A stretch of DNA of 64,000 bases, from NCBI RefSeq assembly GCF_000014065.1, contig NC_008043.1, positions 687,001 to 751,000 of the forward strand, in the 5' to 3' direction. The position numbers were made by a program, and so were the translations under genes. Source of the stretch: Ruegeria sp. TM1040. GTDB taxonomy: Bacteria; Pseudomonadota; Alphaproteobacteria; Rhodobacterales; Rhodobacteraceae. The notes under the pieces are model-generated. The model saw only the letters and a list, made by a program, of their open reading frames with translations. It did no database searches and was not told where the DNA came from. Shown here one piece after another: positions 15,946 to 24,575 of this stretch (position 1 is its first letter; every line of letters begins with the position of its first letter).

Positions 15946-17712
15946 ATGCCGAGCTTTCGCCAATATTTCCCCATCCTCGTATGGGGCCGGGACTACGACA
16001 AATCCGCCCTGTCGAATGATCTCATAGCGGCGGTGATCGTAACGATCATGTTGATCCCGCAGTCGTTGGCCTATGCCCTTTTGGCGGGATTGCCGCCCGA
16101 AGCGGGGATCTATGCCTCCATCGCGCCTATCCTGCTCTATGCGGTTTTTGGCACCAGCCGGGCGCTTGCGGTTGGTCCGGTTGCGGTGGTGTCGCTGTTG
16201 ACAGCATCTGCTGTGGGGCAAGTGGCCGAACAGGGCACGGCGGGGTATGTCGTCGCGACCCTCACGCTGGCCTTCTTGTCGGGGAGCTTTCTGGTTCTGA
16301 TGGGGGTGCTCAAACTTGGCTTCATTGCCAATTTTCTGAGCCACCCGGTCATAGCGGGTTTTATCACCGCATCGGGTATTCTAATCGCGACAAGCCAGAT
16401 CAAACATATCCTCGGCATTCGTGCCGAAGGTCATACCTTGCCGGAGATGCTCTATTCGATCGCGCTGCGTCTGGGCGAGGTAAACTGGATCACCTTGTTG
16501 ATCGGAGCCAGCGCGACAGGCTTTCTATTCTGGGCTCGCAAACACCTGAAGCAGACACTGCATGGCATGGGGACGCCGCCGCTCTTGGCGGATATTCTGA
16601 ACAAGGCGGGGCCAGTGGCGGCCGTCGTCACCACGACTGTGGTTGTCTGGGGATTTGACCTTGCTGAGAAGGGCGTCAAAATCGTGGGTGAAGTACCCCA
16701 AGGCTTACCACCGCTCACGATGCCGGGCTTTGCTCCCGATCTGATCGGAGCGCTTCTGGTGCCCGCGATCCTGATTTCCATCATCGGTTTTGTTGAGTCT
16801 GTTTCCGTGGCGCAAACTCTTGCCGCCAAGCGACGCCAGCGCATTGACCCGGATCAGGAGTTGATCGGCCTCGGCGCGGCCAATTTAGGGGCCGCCTTTA
16901 CCGGTGGCTACCCGGTGACAGGCGGCTTTGCACGGTCGGTTGTGAACTTTGACGCTGGCGCCGAGACGCCGGCTGCTGGGGCCTTCACGGCCATCGGGTT
17001 GGCCCTTGCCGCCGTGGCCCTCACCCCGTTGGTTTATTACCTGCCGATCGCGACACTAGCGGCGACCATCATCGTGGCTGTGCTGAGCCTCGTCGACCTG
17101 TCGATCCTCAAAAAAACCTGGACCTATTCGCATGCCGACTTCATCGCTGTTGCGGCCACCATTCTTTTGACCCTGGGACTCGGTGTCGAAATCGGTGTCG
17201 CTTCCGGCGTCATCCTCTCTGTGGTCTTGCACCTCTACAAGACCTCTCGCCCCCATGTGGCGGAGGTTGGGCTGGTGCCCGGCACCCAGCATTTTCGCAA
17301 CATCGATCGTCACAACGTCCAAACGGACCCCCGTTTGGTGTCGCTGCGCGTCGATGAAAGTCTCTACTTCGTCAACGCCCGATTTCTCGAGGACCTGATC
17401 CAGAAACGCGTCACCGAAGGCTGCGCGATCAAACATGTGGTGCTTATGTTTTCGGCGGTGAACATGGTGGACTATTCTGCGCTCGAGAGCCTCGAAGCCA
17501 TCAATCACCGCCTAAAGGACATGGGCGTTGGTCTCCACCTTTCCGAGGTCAAAGGGCCCGTGATGGATCGCCTTCAAAGATCTGATTTCATTGACGAAAT
17601 GAACGGAAAGATCTTCCTTTCTCAATATGAGGCCTGGGCCAATCTGACCGCGGGGGCGCAACAGGGCGCTGCGGACACAGGGCAGGGCGACCAGCTGCGC
17701 TGCGGCGCATGA
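15946..17712 (+). CDS. SulP-family anion permease with STAS domain
   Basis: A 588-residue inner-membrane protein. The first 420 residues have about ten to twelve helices with the SulP start LSNDLIAAVIVTIMLIPQSLAYALLAGLPPEAGIYAS. A C-terminal STAS domain (about 440-560, VSLRVDESLYFVNARFLED...VDYSALESLE) follows. SulP proteins move sulfate, bicarbonate or other anions. Downstream of a persulfide dioxygenase, export of sulfite or sulfate is plausible, but uptake or another anion cannot be excluded. Its start is 69 bases after the dioxygenase stop. Confidence 0.9.
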   Translation: MPSFRQYFPILVWGRDYDKSALSNDLIAAVIVTIMLIPQSLAYALLAGLPPEAGIYASIAPILLYAVFGTSRALAVGPVAVVSLLTASAVGQVAEQGTAGYVVATLTLAFLSGSFLVLMGVLKLGFIANFLSHPVIAGFITASGILIATSQIKHILGIRAEGHTLPEMLYSIALRLGEVNWITLLIGASATGFLFWARKHLKQTLHGMGTPPLLADILNKAGPVAAVVTTTVVVWGFDLAEKGVKIVGEVPQGLPPLTMPGFAPDLIGALLVPAILISIIGFVESVSVAQTLAAKRRQRIDPDQELIGLGAANLGAAFTGGYPVTGGFARSVVNFDAGAETPAAGAFTAIGLALAAVALTPLVYYLPIATLAATIIVAVLSLVDLSILKKTWTYSHADFIAVAATILLTLGLGVEIGVASGVILSVVLHLYKTSRPHVAEVGLVPGTQHFRNIDRHNVQTDPRLVSLRVDESLYFVNARFLEDLIQKRVTEGCAIKHVVLMFSAVNMVDYSALESLEAINHRLKDMGVGLHLSEVKGPVMDRLQRSDFIDEMNGKIFLSQYEAWANLTAGAQQGAADTGQGDQLRCGA

Positions 17713-17769
17713 GCCTATCTTGTTACAAGAGATCGTTGCACATAACGCGCGCCATGAGAGCGGGTGCGT

Positions 17770-17798
17770 TTGACTTCACGCGACACAGTTGCTAGCTG
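17770..17798 (+). promoter_or_regulatory. possible sigma-70-type promoter of the thiamine operon
   Basis: TTGACT (17770-17775) and TAGCTG (17793-17798) are 17 bases apart and would start transcription just before the riboswitch. The -10 match is weak, so this is a suggestion only. Confidence 0.35.
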
Positions 17799-17804
17799 AA
17801 CAGC

Positions 17805-17894
17805 GAACCGTTGGGGTGCCTCCTGGAGGCTGAGAGGCGTGCATGCGCTAACCCATCGAACCTGATCCGGGCAATACCGGCGTAGGGAACGGTC
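17805..17894 (+). promoter_or_regulatory. TPP riboswitch (THI element)
   Basis: The conserved THI core is present in order: GGGGTGCC (17813-17820), GGCTGAGA, ACCC, GAACCTGATCCGGG, and CCGGCGTAGGGAA. The closing stem ACCGTT (17807-17812) pairs with AACGGT (17888-17893). The element binds thiamine pyrophosphate and lowers expression of the genes that follow. It lies 55 bases before the thiD start, so control may be at translation or by a terminator in the short leader. Confidence 0.95.
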
Positions 17895-17948
17895 TACTGA
17901 TGTGCGGACTCTCTCTTTGCCGGTGCCCCTATTTATGGGAGCATTGTA

Positions 17949-18752
17949 GTGGCGCATATCGCATTGACCATCGCAGGATCTGACAGTGGCGGCGGCGCCG
18001 GTATTCAGGCGGACCTCAAGGCCATGTCCGCGCTTGGCGTTTACGGTGCCAGCGTGGTTACGGCCATCACCGCCCAGAACACCCGCGCCGTAACGGCGGT
18101 GCATTCAATCCCGCTAGAGGTCATCTCGGCTCAGATTGAGGCTGTTCTGAGCGATCTTGATGTGCGCGCGATCAAGATTGGAATGCTCGCTACCCCGGGC
18201 ATAATCGGCTGTGTCCATGAGGCGCTCGGCGCATTTTCGGGGGAAATCGTCCTTGATCCGGTGATGATTGCCAAATCCGGTGATGCGCTGCTTGCTGCGG
18301 ATGCGGTCGACAGCCTTCGAAAGGAGCTTGTGCCAGGCGCCACTGTTCTGACCCCGAACCTGCCCGAGGCGGCGTGCCTGTTGGATCAACCGGTTGCGCA
18401 GTCGACTGATGAGATGATCTCGCAAGGTCTCGCACTTTGCGAGCTGGGGGCACAGGCTGTACTCATGAAAGGCGGCCATGGGGCAGGGGAGATCTGCGAA
18501 GATATTCTTGTTTCGGGGGGCGAGGTCCGCGCATGTTTCCGTGCGCAGCGCCAGCACACAAAAAACACCCATGGCACCGGCTGCACCCTTTCCTCTGCCA
18601 TTGCCGCTGGCCTCTCCAAAGGCCTGACGCTTCCAGAGGCCGTGCAGGAGGCGCATGAGTACCTTCAAGGCGCAATTGCCCAAGCGGATGCGCTGGCCGT
18701 GGGTCATGGTCACGGCCCTGTCCATCACTTCCACGCCTTCTGGTCCGCATGA
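17949..18752 (+). CDS. thiD: hydroxymethylpyrimidine/phosphomethylpyrimidine kinase
   Basis: A 267-residue ribokinase-family enzyme that phosphorylates HMP twice to give HMP-PP for thiamine synthesis. The start HIALTIAGSDSGGGAGIQADLKA and the C-terminal anion-hole motif HGTGCTLSSAIAAGL are diagnostic. GTG 17949 is seven bases after GGGAG. It is the first gene after the TPP riboswitch, and its end overlaps thiO. Confidence 0.95.
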   Translation: MAHIALTIAGSDSGGGAGIQADLKAMSALGVYGASVVTAITAQNTRAVTAVHSIPLEVISAQIEAVLSDLDVRAIKIGMLATPGIIGCVHEALGAFSGEIVLDPVMIAKSGDALLAADAVDSLRKELVPGATVLTPNLPEAACLLDQPVAQSTDEMISQGLALCELGAQAVLMKGGHGAGEICEDILVSGGEVRACFRAQRQHTKNTHGTGCTLSSAIAAGLSKGLTLPEAVQEAHEYLQGAIAQADALAVGHGHGPVHHFHAFWSA

Positions 18753-19723
18753 TGCTCTATTCTGTCATCGGAGCGGGTGTCGCTGGGCTCGCAGTTGCCA
18801 CGGAACTGGTAGCGCGCGGCGCAAGGGTGCAGGTCTTTGACCCCGCCGGTCCGCCCGGCGCCCATGGGTGCTCGTGGTGGGCAGGGGGCATGCTTGCCCC
18901 TTGGTGCGAATACGAAAACGCCGAAGAGCCGGTCTTGCGGCTGGGGCAAGAGGCAATCCAGTGGTGGCAGGACAGAACCCAAGTCACCCATCGCGGCACT
19001 TTGGTGGTGGCCGGGCGGCGCGACATTCCGGATCTGCGCCGCTTTGCTCGCCGCACCGAAGGGTTTCGTCAGATCGACCACGACATCACGGAACTGGAAC
19101 CCGATCTCGTTGGCTTTTCGCAGGCCCTCTTTTTTGAAGAAGAGGCTCATCTGGACCCGCGCCGGGCGCTTGCGGATCTCTATCAGAGGCTAATGCAAGA
19201 GGGCGTGGTGTTTCATGCTGAGTGCGCGCCGGACAATCTTGAAAATGTGATTGATTGCAGAGGTTTGCAGGCGCGCGATTGCCTGAAGGATCTACGCGGT
19301 GTTAAGGGTGAAATGCTGGTCATCCGCTGCCCGGATGTGACGCTGACGCGACCTGTGCGACTGCTGCACCCGCGGATGCCTCTCTACGTTGTGCCGCGTG
19401 GAGACGGCCTCTATATGCTCGGCGCAACCATGATCGAGAGCGAAGACCGCGCCCGGATTACCGCGCGCTCGATGCTTGAGTTGCTCAGCGCTGCCTATGC
19501 GCTGAACCCGGGCTTTGGCGAGGCGGAGATCCTCGAGATCGGCGTCGATCTGCGCCCTGCATTTCCCGACAACCTGCCACGGATCCGCCGGTTGAAGGGG
19601 CGGATCTATGCCAATGGGCTTTATCGGCACGGGTATCTTCTTGCGCCCGCGTTGGCGCGTGGCGTGGCGGATCTGGTGCTCAACAACATACATTCGGAGA
19701 TGGTTGATGAAGATCACTGTTAA
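18749..19723 (+). CDS. thiO: glycine oxidase ThiO
   Basis: A 324-residue FAD-dependent amine oxidase with the dinucleotide-binding start VIGAGVAGLAVATELVARGARVQVFD. It oxidises glycine to the imine used for the thiazole ring, replacing the ThiH route of anaerobic bacteria. The C-terminal DLRPAFPDNLPRIRR...YANGLYRHGYLLAP block is typical of ThiO. The start overlaps thiD, and thiS begins within its last codons. Confidence 0.92.
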   Translation: MMLYSVIGAGVAGLAVATELVARGARVQVFDPAGPPGAHGCSWWAGGMLAPWCEYENAEEPVLRLGQEAIQWWQDRTQVTHRGTLVVAGRRDIPDLRRFARRTEGFRQIDHDITELEPDLVGFSQALFFEEEAHLDPRRALADLYQRLMQEGVVFHAECAPDNLENVIDCRGLQARDCLKDLRGVKGEMLVIRCPDVTLTRPVRLLHPRMPLYVVPRGDGLYMLGATMIESEDRARITARSMLELLSAAYALNPGFGEAEILEIGVDLRPAFPDNLPRIRRLKGRIYANGLYRHGYLLAPALARGVADLVLNNIHSEMVDEDHC

Positions 19724-19901
19724 CGGCGCGGCGGTGGAGGTCACGGCCACCACGCTCGCGGCGCTGCTGGAAGAACGCGGATTTTCGGGACGGGTCGCAA
19801 CGGCAGTCAATGAAACCTTTGTCCCGGCAACTCAGCGCGCGACGCAGCCCCTGAGCGATGGCGACCGGATCGAAATCCTCGCACCGATGCAGGGGGGCTG
19901 A
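19707..19901 (+). CDS. thiS: sulfur carrier protein ThiS
   Basis: A 64-residue ubiquitin-fold sulfur carrier ending in Gly-Gly (APMQGG). Its C-terminus is adenylated by ThiF, made a thiocarboxylate, and gives sulfur to the thiazole. The start at ATG 19707 ([12 protein letters not shown]) follows GGAGA at 19696-19700. The frame extends upstream only as overlap with thiO. Confidence 0.94.
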   Translation: MKITVNGAAVEVTATTLAALLEERGFSGRVATAVNETFVPATQRATQPLSDGDRIEILAPMQGG

Positions 19902-19903
19902 GC

Positions 19904-20674
19904 ATGAAGAGCTTTTACGGCGTTGAGCTGCCCAATCCTCTGATGCTGGGCACCGCCCAATATCCAAGCCCTGCGGTTCTGGAACAGGCCTTTCGCCAAA
20001 GCGGAGCCGGGGTGGCGACAGTTTCGTTGCGCCGCGAAGGGGCCGGGGGGGCGGGTGCGTCCTTTTGGAAGCTGATTGCGGATCTTGGCGTGCATATTCT
20101 ACCCAATACCGCCGGATGCCACACCATCAAAGAAGCTGTGACCACAGCGCATATGGCGCGCGAGGTTTTTGACACGAACTGGATCAAGCTTGAACTGATT
20201 GGCCATACCGACAGCCTGCAACCGGATGTGTTTCAACTGGTGGAAGCCGCAAAGATCCTGACCGGGGAGGGCTTCAAAGTCTTTCCTTACACCACCGAGG
20301 ACCTGATCGTTGCCGAGCGTCTTTTGTCGGCAGGTTGCGATGTGCTCATGCCATGGGGCGCGCCGATCGGGTCCGGCAGGGGGCTGAACAACCCTTATGC
20401 CCTGCGCGCGATGCGTGCGGAGTTTCCCGAGGTTCCCTTGGTGATCGATGCGGGCATTGGCCTGCCGAGCCACGCCGCGCAGGCGATGGAAATGGGCTTT
20501 GACGCGGTGCTGCTGAACACGGCCGTTGCGCGTGCCGGTGATCCTCCGATGATGGCACGCGCGATGATGGCAGCAATTGAAGCCGGACAACTGGCGCATG
20601 CGGCTGATCCGATCGAGGCGCGCGATATGGCCGAAGCCTCGACACCTGTGATTGGAAAGGCGTTTTTGTCATGA
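19904..20674 (+). CDS. thiG: thiazole synthase
   Basis: A 256-residue TIM-barrel enzyme that condenses deoxyxylulose phosphate, dehydroglycine and ThiS thiocarboxylate into the thiazole phosphate. The Schiff-base lysine is K95 in NWIKLELIG. Phosphate-binding loops are seen in [14 protein letters not shown] and [29 protein letters not shown]. The start is two bases after the thiS stop and the end overlaps thiE by four bases. Confidence 0.95.
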   Translation: MKSFYGVELPNPLMLGTAQYPSPAVLEQAFRQSGAGVATVSLRREGAGGAGASFWKLIADLGVHILPNTAGCHTIKEAVTTAHMAREVFDTNWIKLELIGHTDSLQPDVFQLVEAAKILTGEGFKVFPYTTEDLIVAERLLSAGCDVLMPWGAPIGSGRGLNNPYALRAMRAEFPEVPLVIDAGIGLPSHAAQAMEMGFDAVLLNTAVARAGDPPMMARAMMAAIEAGQLAHAADPIEARDMAEASTPVIGKAFLS

Positions 20675-21267
20675 CGCTCGATCGTTTCTATCCGATTTTT
20701 GACGACGCCAATTGGCTGCAGAGGATGCTGCCATTAGGCGTCAAGCTGGTGCAATTGCGCATCAAGGATCAGCCCATCGACGTGGTTCAGCAGCAAATCA
20801 CACGGTCCCGCGGTCTCTGTCGTCAGCATGGCGCGGTTCTTGTTGTGAACGATTACTGGCAGCTTGCAATCGAGCTGGGCTGCGATTGGGTTCACCTTGG
20901 CCAGGAGGATCTCGACGATGCAGATCTGAAAGCCATCCGCGCTGCCGGTCTCAAACTGGGTGTCTCCACCCACGATGAGGATGAGCTTGATCGCGTGCTT
21001 GCACTGTCACCGGAGTATGTGGCTCTGGGACCGGTCTACCCGACCATCCTGAAGCATATGAAATGGCACGAGCAGGGGCTGCCGCGGGTGCGCGAATGGA
21101 AAACCCGGATCGGCTCTATCCCGTTGGTCGGCATCGGCGGCATGTCTGTCGAGCGCGCGCCCGGGGTATTTGAGGCCGGCGCCGACATCGTTTCTGTGGT
21201 CACCGATATCACCCTCAACTCAGATCCCGAAGCGCGGGTGCGGCAATGGGTCGAGGCCACGCGATGA
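20671..21267 (+). CDS. thiE: thiamine phosphate synthase
   Basis: A 198-residue TIM-barrel enzyme joining HMP-PP and thiazole phosphate. Family landmarks are [65 protein letters not shown] and the phosphate loop [25 protein letters not shown]. It is slightly shorter than the usual 205-215 residues but has every block. Confidence 0.93.
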   Translation: MTLDRFYPIFDDANWLQRMLPLGVKLVQLRIKDQPIDVVQQQITRSRGLCRQHGAVLVVNDYWQLAIELGCDWVHLGQEDLDDADLKAIRAAGLKLGVSTHDEDELDRVLALSPEYVALGPVYPTILKHMKWHEQGLPRVREWKTRIGSIPLVGIGGMSVERAPGVFEAGADIVSVVTDITLNSDPEARVRQWVEATR

Positions 21268-22220
21268 GCCGCTATGCTCGCCAGATGATGCTGCCCGAGG
21301 TGGGGGCTGTAGGGCAGGCGCGTCTCAGCACTGCGCGCGTTCTGGTTGTAGGGGCAGGGGGTCTCGCTGCGCCGGTTCTGCCGCTCTTAGCGGGGGCCGG
21401 GATCGGACATATCACCCTGATCGACGGCGATGTTGTGAGCCTGTCCAATCTGCATCGCCAGACCTTGTTTCAAGAAACCGACTGTGGCCGTCCCAAAGCC
21501 GAAGTCGCCGCGCAGCGCTGCAGCGCCCTCAACAGTGAAATTGAGATCGTCGCGGTTGCACATGCGCTCACTCCAGCCAATGCGCCGCTCGTTCTTGCAG
21601 ATGTGGATCTCGTGCTCGATTGTGCGGACAGCTATGCCGTGAGCTACCTCCTGAGCGATCTCTGCCATGCCCAGAAGACTCCGCTTATCAGCGCTTCGGT
21701 GCTGGGGTCAGGCGGATATGTTGGCGGTTTTTGCGGTGGGGCGCCTTCCTTGCGGGCGGTGTTCCCCGATGCCCCCGACAACAGTGCCAGCTGTGAGACG
21801 GCAGGTGTCTATGGCCCTGTGGTTGGAATGATTGGCGCGTTGCAGGCTCAGATGGCGCTCAATATTCTCTTGGAACATGTGCCCTCGCCTCTGGGCCAAA
21901 TGGTACAGCTGGATTGTCGCAGCTATCGCTCGACGACCTTTCGTTTCGACCATGCGCCCGAACCCGAGGTGAGCTTTCCGTTTGTAGCCATCGAAGAGCT
22001 ACAGGCAGATGATCACATCATCGAGTTGCGCGCAGATGCGCCACTGCTTCACCCAAAGGCCAGGCGATCGGACGCAGAGATGCTGTTGCAGACCCTGCCC
22101 AATCCCCAAAAACGTTTGGTGCTGTGCTGCGCCACGGGTCTGCGGGCCTGGCGCACGGCAGAAAGAATTCACCCCATCTGGCCGGGCGAGATCGTTCTCG
22201 TCGCGGCCTCCGCATCCTAA
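21264..22220 (+). CDS. thiF: ThiF-like adenylyltransferase with C-terminal rhodanese-like segment
   Basis: A 318-residue E1-like enzyme that activates the ThiS C-terminus with ATP. The nucleotide loop is VLVVGAGGLAAPVLPLL and the catalytic cysteine lies in NSASCETAGVYGP. Two features are odd. The zinc-binding CxxC pairs of E. coli ThiF/MoeB are absent: the first is replaced by GAPSLRAVFP and no second pair is seen. The last 80 residues resemble a short rhodanese, with an active-site loop C-A-T-G-L-R (CxxGxR) in LVLCCATGLRAWRTAERI. The fusion suggests the protein receives persulfide sulfur itself. It may also serve MoaD, since no moeB is seen here. Confidence 0.88.
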   Translation: MSRYARQMMLPEVGAVGQARLSTARVLVVGAGGLAAPVLPLLAGAGIGHITLIDGDVVSLSNLHRQTLFQETDCGRPKAEVAAQRCSALNSEIEIVAVAHALTPANAPLVLADVDLVLDCADSYAVSYLLSDLCHAQKTPLISASVLGSGGYVGGFCGGAPSLRAVFPDAPDNSASCETAGVYGPVVGMIGALQAQMALNILLEHVPSPLGQMVQLDCRSYRSTTFRFDHAPEPEVSFPFVAIEELQADDHIIELRADAPLLHPKARRSDAEMLLQTLPNPQKRLVLCCATGLRAWRTAERIHPIWPGEIVLVAASAS

Positions 22221-22240
22221 GGACAGGAAGGACGCTTACT

Positions 22241-23176
22241 ATGAAGACGCTCATCGCAGCGCTGGCCATGCTGGCCGCCACCCCGGCCATGGCGCAGGAT
22301 AGAATGACACTGCTCTTGGATTGGTTCGTCAATCCCGACCATGGCCCGATCATTATTGCCGAGGAAAACGGCTATTTCGCCGAACAGGGCCTCGAGGTCG
22401 AGGTTGTCGCTCCCGCAGACCCATCGGCCCCCCCAAGGCTCGTGGCTGCGGGTCAGGCGGATCTGGCCGTTTCTTATCAACCGCAACTTCACCTTCAGAT
22501 CCACGAAGGCCTGCCTCTGAAACGCGTCGGCACCTTGGTTGCAACACCTCTGAACTGTCTTCTGGTGCTAAAGGATGGCCCAATTCAGGATCTTTCAGAC
22601 CTCGCCGGCAAGAAAATCGGCTTCTCCGTGGCCGGTGTCGAAGAGGCCGTGCTGCAAGCGATGCTGGGCCAGCATGGTGTCTCCTCTGACGACATTGAGA
22701 TGATTAATGTGAACTTCTCTTTGTCGCCCTCTCTGATGTCGGGGCAGGTTGACGCAGTCATCGGTGCTTTTCGGAACTTTGAGCTGAACCAGATGGAGAT
22801 CGAAGGCGTCGAGGGGCGGTGTTTCTACGTCGAAGAGGAAGGTGTGCCTTCTTATGATGAGCTGATTTATGTCGCCAATCCAGAGCGGATGGACACGGAC
22901 AAAATCGCGCGTTTCCTCGCAGCAACGGAAAAGGCGACCCAGTACATTGTGAACAACCCCGAGAAAAGCTGGGAAATCTTTGCGGCCACCTCGACCGAGC
23001 TGCAGGACGAATTGAATGCACGCGCATGGGTCGACACGCTGCCTCGCTTTGCGCTGCGCCCGGCCGGGTTTGATGCGGGCCGCTACACACGGTTTGAGGC
23101 CTTTCTCAAAGACAGCGGCATGATTGACAGCTTGAACCCGGTGGACGCCATCGCAATCGACGTGACTGCCCCATGA
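22241..23176 (+). CDS. thiY: ABC transporter binding protein for thiamine pyrimidine precursors (ThiY/NMT1-type)
   Basis: A 311-residue periplasmic binding protein. A signal peptide (MKTLIAALAMLAATPAMAQ) is followed by DRMTLLLDWFVNPDHGPIIIAEENGYFAEQGL, the ThiY/Thi5 start in which the WxxN segment contacts the pyrimidine. ThiY binds N-formyl-4-amino-5-aminomethyl-2-methylpyrimidine. ATG 22241 follows AGGAAGG. It begins the salvage half of the operon, followed by tenA, thiZ and thiX. Confidence 0.9.
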   Translation: MKTLIAALAMLAATPAMAQDRMTLLLDWFVNPDHGPIIIAEENGYFAEQGLEVEVVAPADPSAPPRLVAAGQADLAVSYQPQLHLQIHEGLPLKRVGTLVATPLNCLLVLKDGPIQDLSDLAGKKIGFSVAGVEEAVLQAMLGQHGVSSDDIEMINVNFSLSPSLMSGQVDAVIGAFRNFELNQMEIEGVEGRCFYVEEEGVPSYDELIYVANPERMDTDKIARFLAATEKATQYIVNNPEKSWEIFAATSTELQDELNARAWVDTLPRFALRPAGFDAGRYTRFEAFLKDSGMIDSLNPVDAIAIDVTAP

Positions 23177-23850
23177 GCGAACCCTATGGCAAGGCTTTCT
23201 CCTTGATGCGCGCAGAGGCAGAACCGGCGTGGCGGGCGTATACTCACCATGCCTTTGTCGAGGGGCTCAAAGCCGGAACCCTGCCGCGAGAGGCGTTTCT
23301 GCATTATTTGCAGCAGGACTATGTGTTCTTGATCCACTTTTCACGCGCTTGGGCGCTTGCGGTCGTCAAATCTGAAACCCACAGCGAGATGCTGGCGGCC
23401 GTTGGCACAGTGAATGCGTTGGTCGCTGAGGAGATGCAGCTCCATATCGGCATATGCGAGGCTTCAGGTATTTCGCAGGAAGCGCTGTTCGCCACTCGCG
23501 AGCGGGCCGAGAACCTCGCCTACACGCGCTTTGTGCTGGAGGCGGGATACAGTGGGGATCTGCTCGATCTGCTTGCGGCGTTGGCGCCTTGCGTGATGGG
23601 TTATGGCGAGATCGGAAAGCGTCTGACCGCCGAGGCGACCTCGACGCTCTACGGGGACTGGATCGACACCTATGGCGGTGACGACTATCAGGCCGCCTGC
23701 AAAGCGGTCGGAACTTTGCTTGACGACGCACTCGAGCGCCGGTTGGGTGCAGAGTTCACCTCGTCGCCGAGATGGTCCCGCCTGTGTCAGACGTTCCACA
23801 CTGCAACAGAGCTTGAAGTCGGCTTCTGGCAAATGGGACTCACGCCATGA
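23173..23850 (+). CDS. tenA: aminopyrimidine aminohydrolase / thiaminase II
   Basis: A 225-residue all-helical TenA protein. The catalytic Cys is C140 in LAPCVMGYGEIG and the partner Glu is E215 in TELEVGFW, so this is the cysteine (TenA_C) type. It converts aminomethylpyrimidine from degraded thiamine to HMP, which ThiD phosphorylates. The start overlaps thiY and the end overlaps thiZ by four bases. Confidence 0.94.
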   Translation: MSEPYGKAFSLMRAEAEPAWRAYTHHAFVEGLKAGTLPREAFLHYLQQDYVFLIHFSRAWALAVVKSETHSEMLAAVGTVNALVAEEMQLHIGICEASGISQEALFATRERAENLAYTRFVLEAGYSGDLLDLLAALAPCVMGYGEIGKRLTAEATSTLYGDWIDTYGGDDYQAACKAVGTLLDDALERRLGAEFTSSPRWSRLCQTFHTATELEVGFWQMGLTP

Positions 23851-24575
23851 GCCTTGCGCCCAGCATCACGATCAAGGGATCGGCGTCGATTGACGGCACG
23901 GCTCTGTTTGCGCCGGTGTCGCTCACGTTGGATGCTGGGCGCTGGACCTGCCTTTTGGGCGGGTCAGGCGTTGGAAAATCAACGATCTTGCGGCTGGTCT
24001 GTGGTCTGCCAACCGGTGCGGAATTTCATGGCACCATAACGGCCAGCGACGGGGGCGCACTCCCGTCGCGGGTGGCTTACATGGCCCAGGACGACCTGTT
24101 GCTGCCATGGGCAACAATCCGCGAAAACGTCCAACTGGGTGCGCGCCTTCGCGCGGAACCGACGGACCGTCTGGACCTTGACGAGATCCTGGCGCGGGTC
24201 GGGCTGTCTGATCACGCCACCAAGCACCCCGCGGAGCTGTCCGGCGGCCAGCGGCAGCGGGCGGCCTTGGCGCGCACTTTGGTAGAAGACAAGCCCGTTG
24301 TCCTCTTGGATGAGCCGTTTTCGGCGCTGGACGCCCAGACCAGGGCCTTGATGCAAGAGCTGGCGGTCGAGGTGCTGCAGGACAAGACTGTTTTGATCGT
24401 GACCCATGACCCATCTGAGGCTGCGCGGCTCGGGCACCAGATCGCCATCATGACACCGAACAAACTGATGACATGCCCGCCGCCCGCCACTTCTGTTCCC
24501 AGACCGGTGGAGGCGTTGGAAACGCTCAAATGCCAGGCAGCCTTGATGAGGCTTTTGCGGGGGCAGGGCGCATGA
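23847..24575 (+). CDS. thiZ: thiamine-precursor ABC transporter ATPase
   Basis: A 242-residue ATPase with Walker A GGSGVGKST, signature LSGGQRQR, Walker B VVLLDEPFSALD and switch His in VTHDPSEA. The Q-loop region AYMAQDDLLLPWATIRENVQLG is typical of nitrate/taurine/HMP-type importers. It powers uptake with ThiY and ThiX, and its stop overlaps the thiX start. Confidence 0.92.
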   Translation: MSLAPSITIKGSASIDGTALFAPVSLTLDAGRWTCLLGGSGVGKSTILRLVCGLPTGAEFHGTITASDGGALPSRVAYMAQDDLLLPWATIRENVQLGARLRAEPTDRLDLDEILARVGLSDHATKHPAELSGGQRQRAALARTLVEDKPVVLLDEPFSALDAQTRALMQELAVEVLQDKTVLIVTHDPSEAARLGHQIAIMTPNKLMTCPPPATSVPRPVEALETLKCQAALMRLLRGQGA

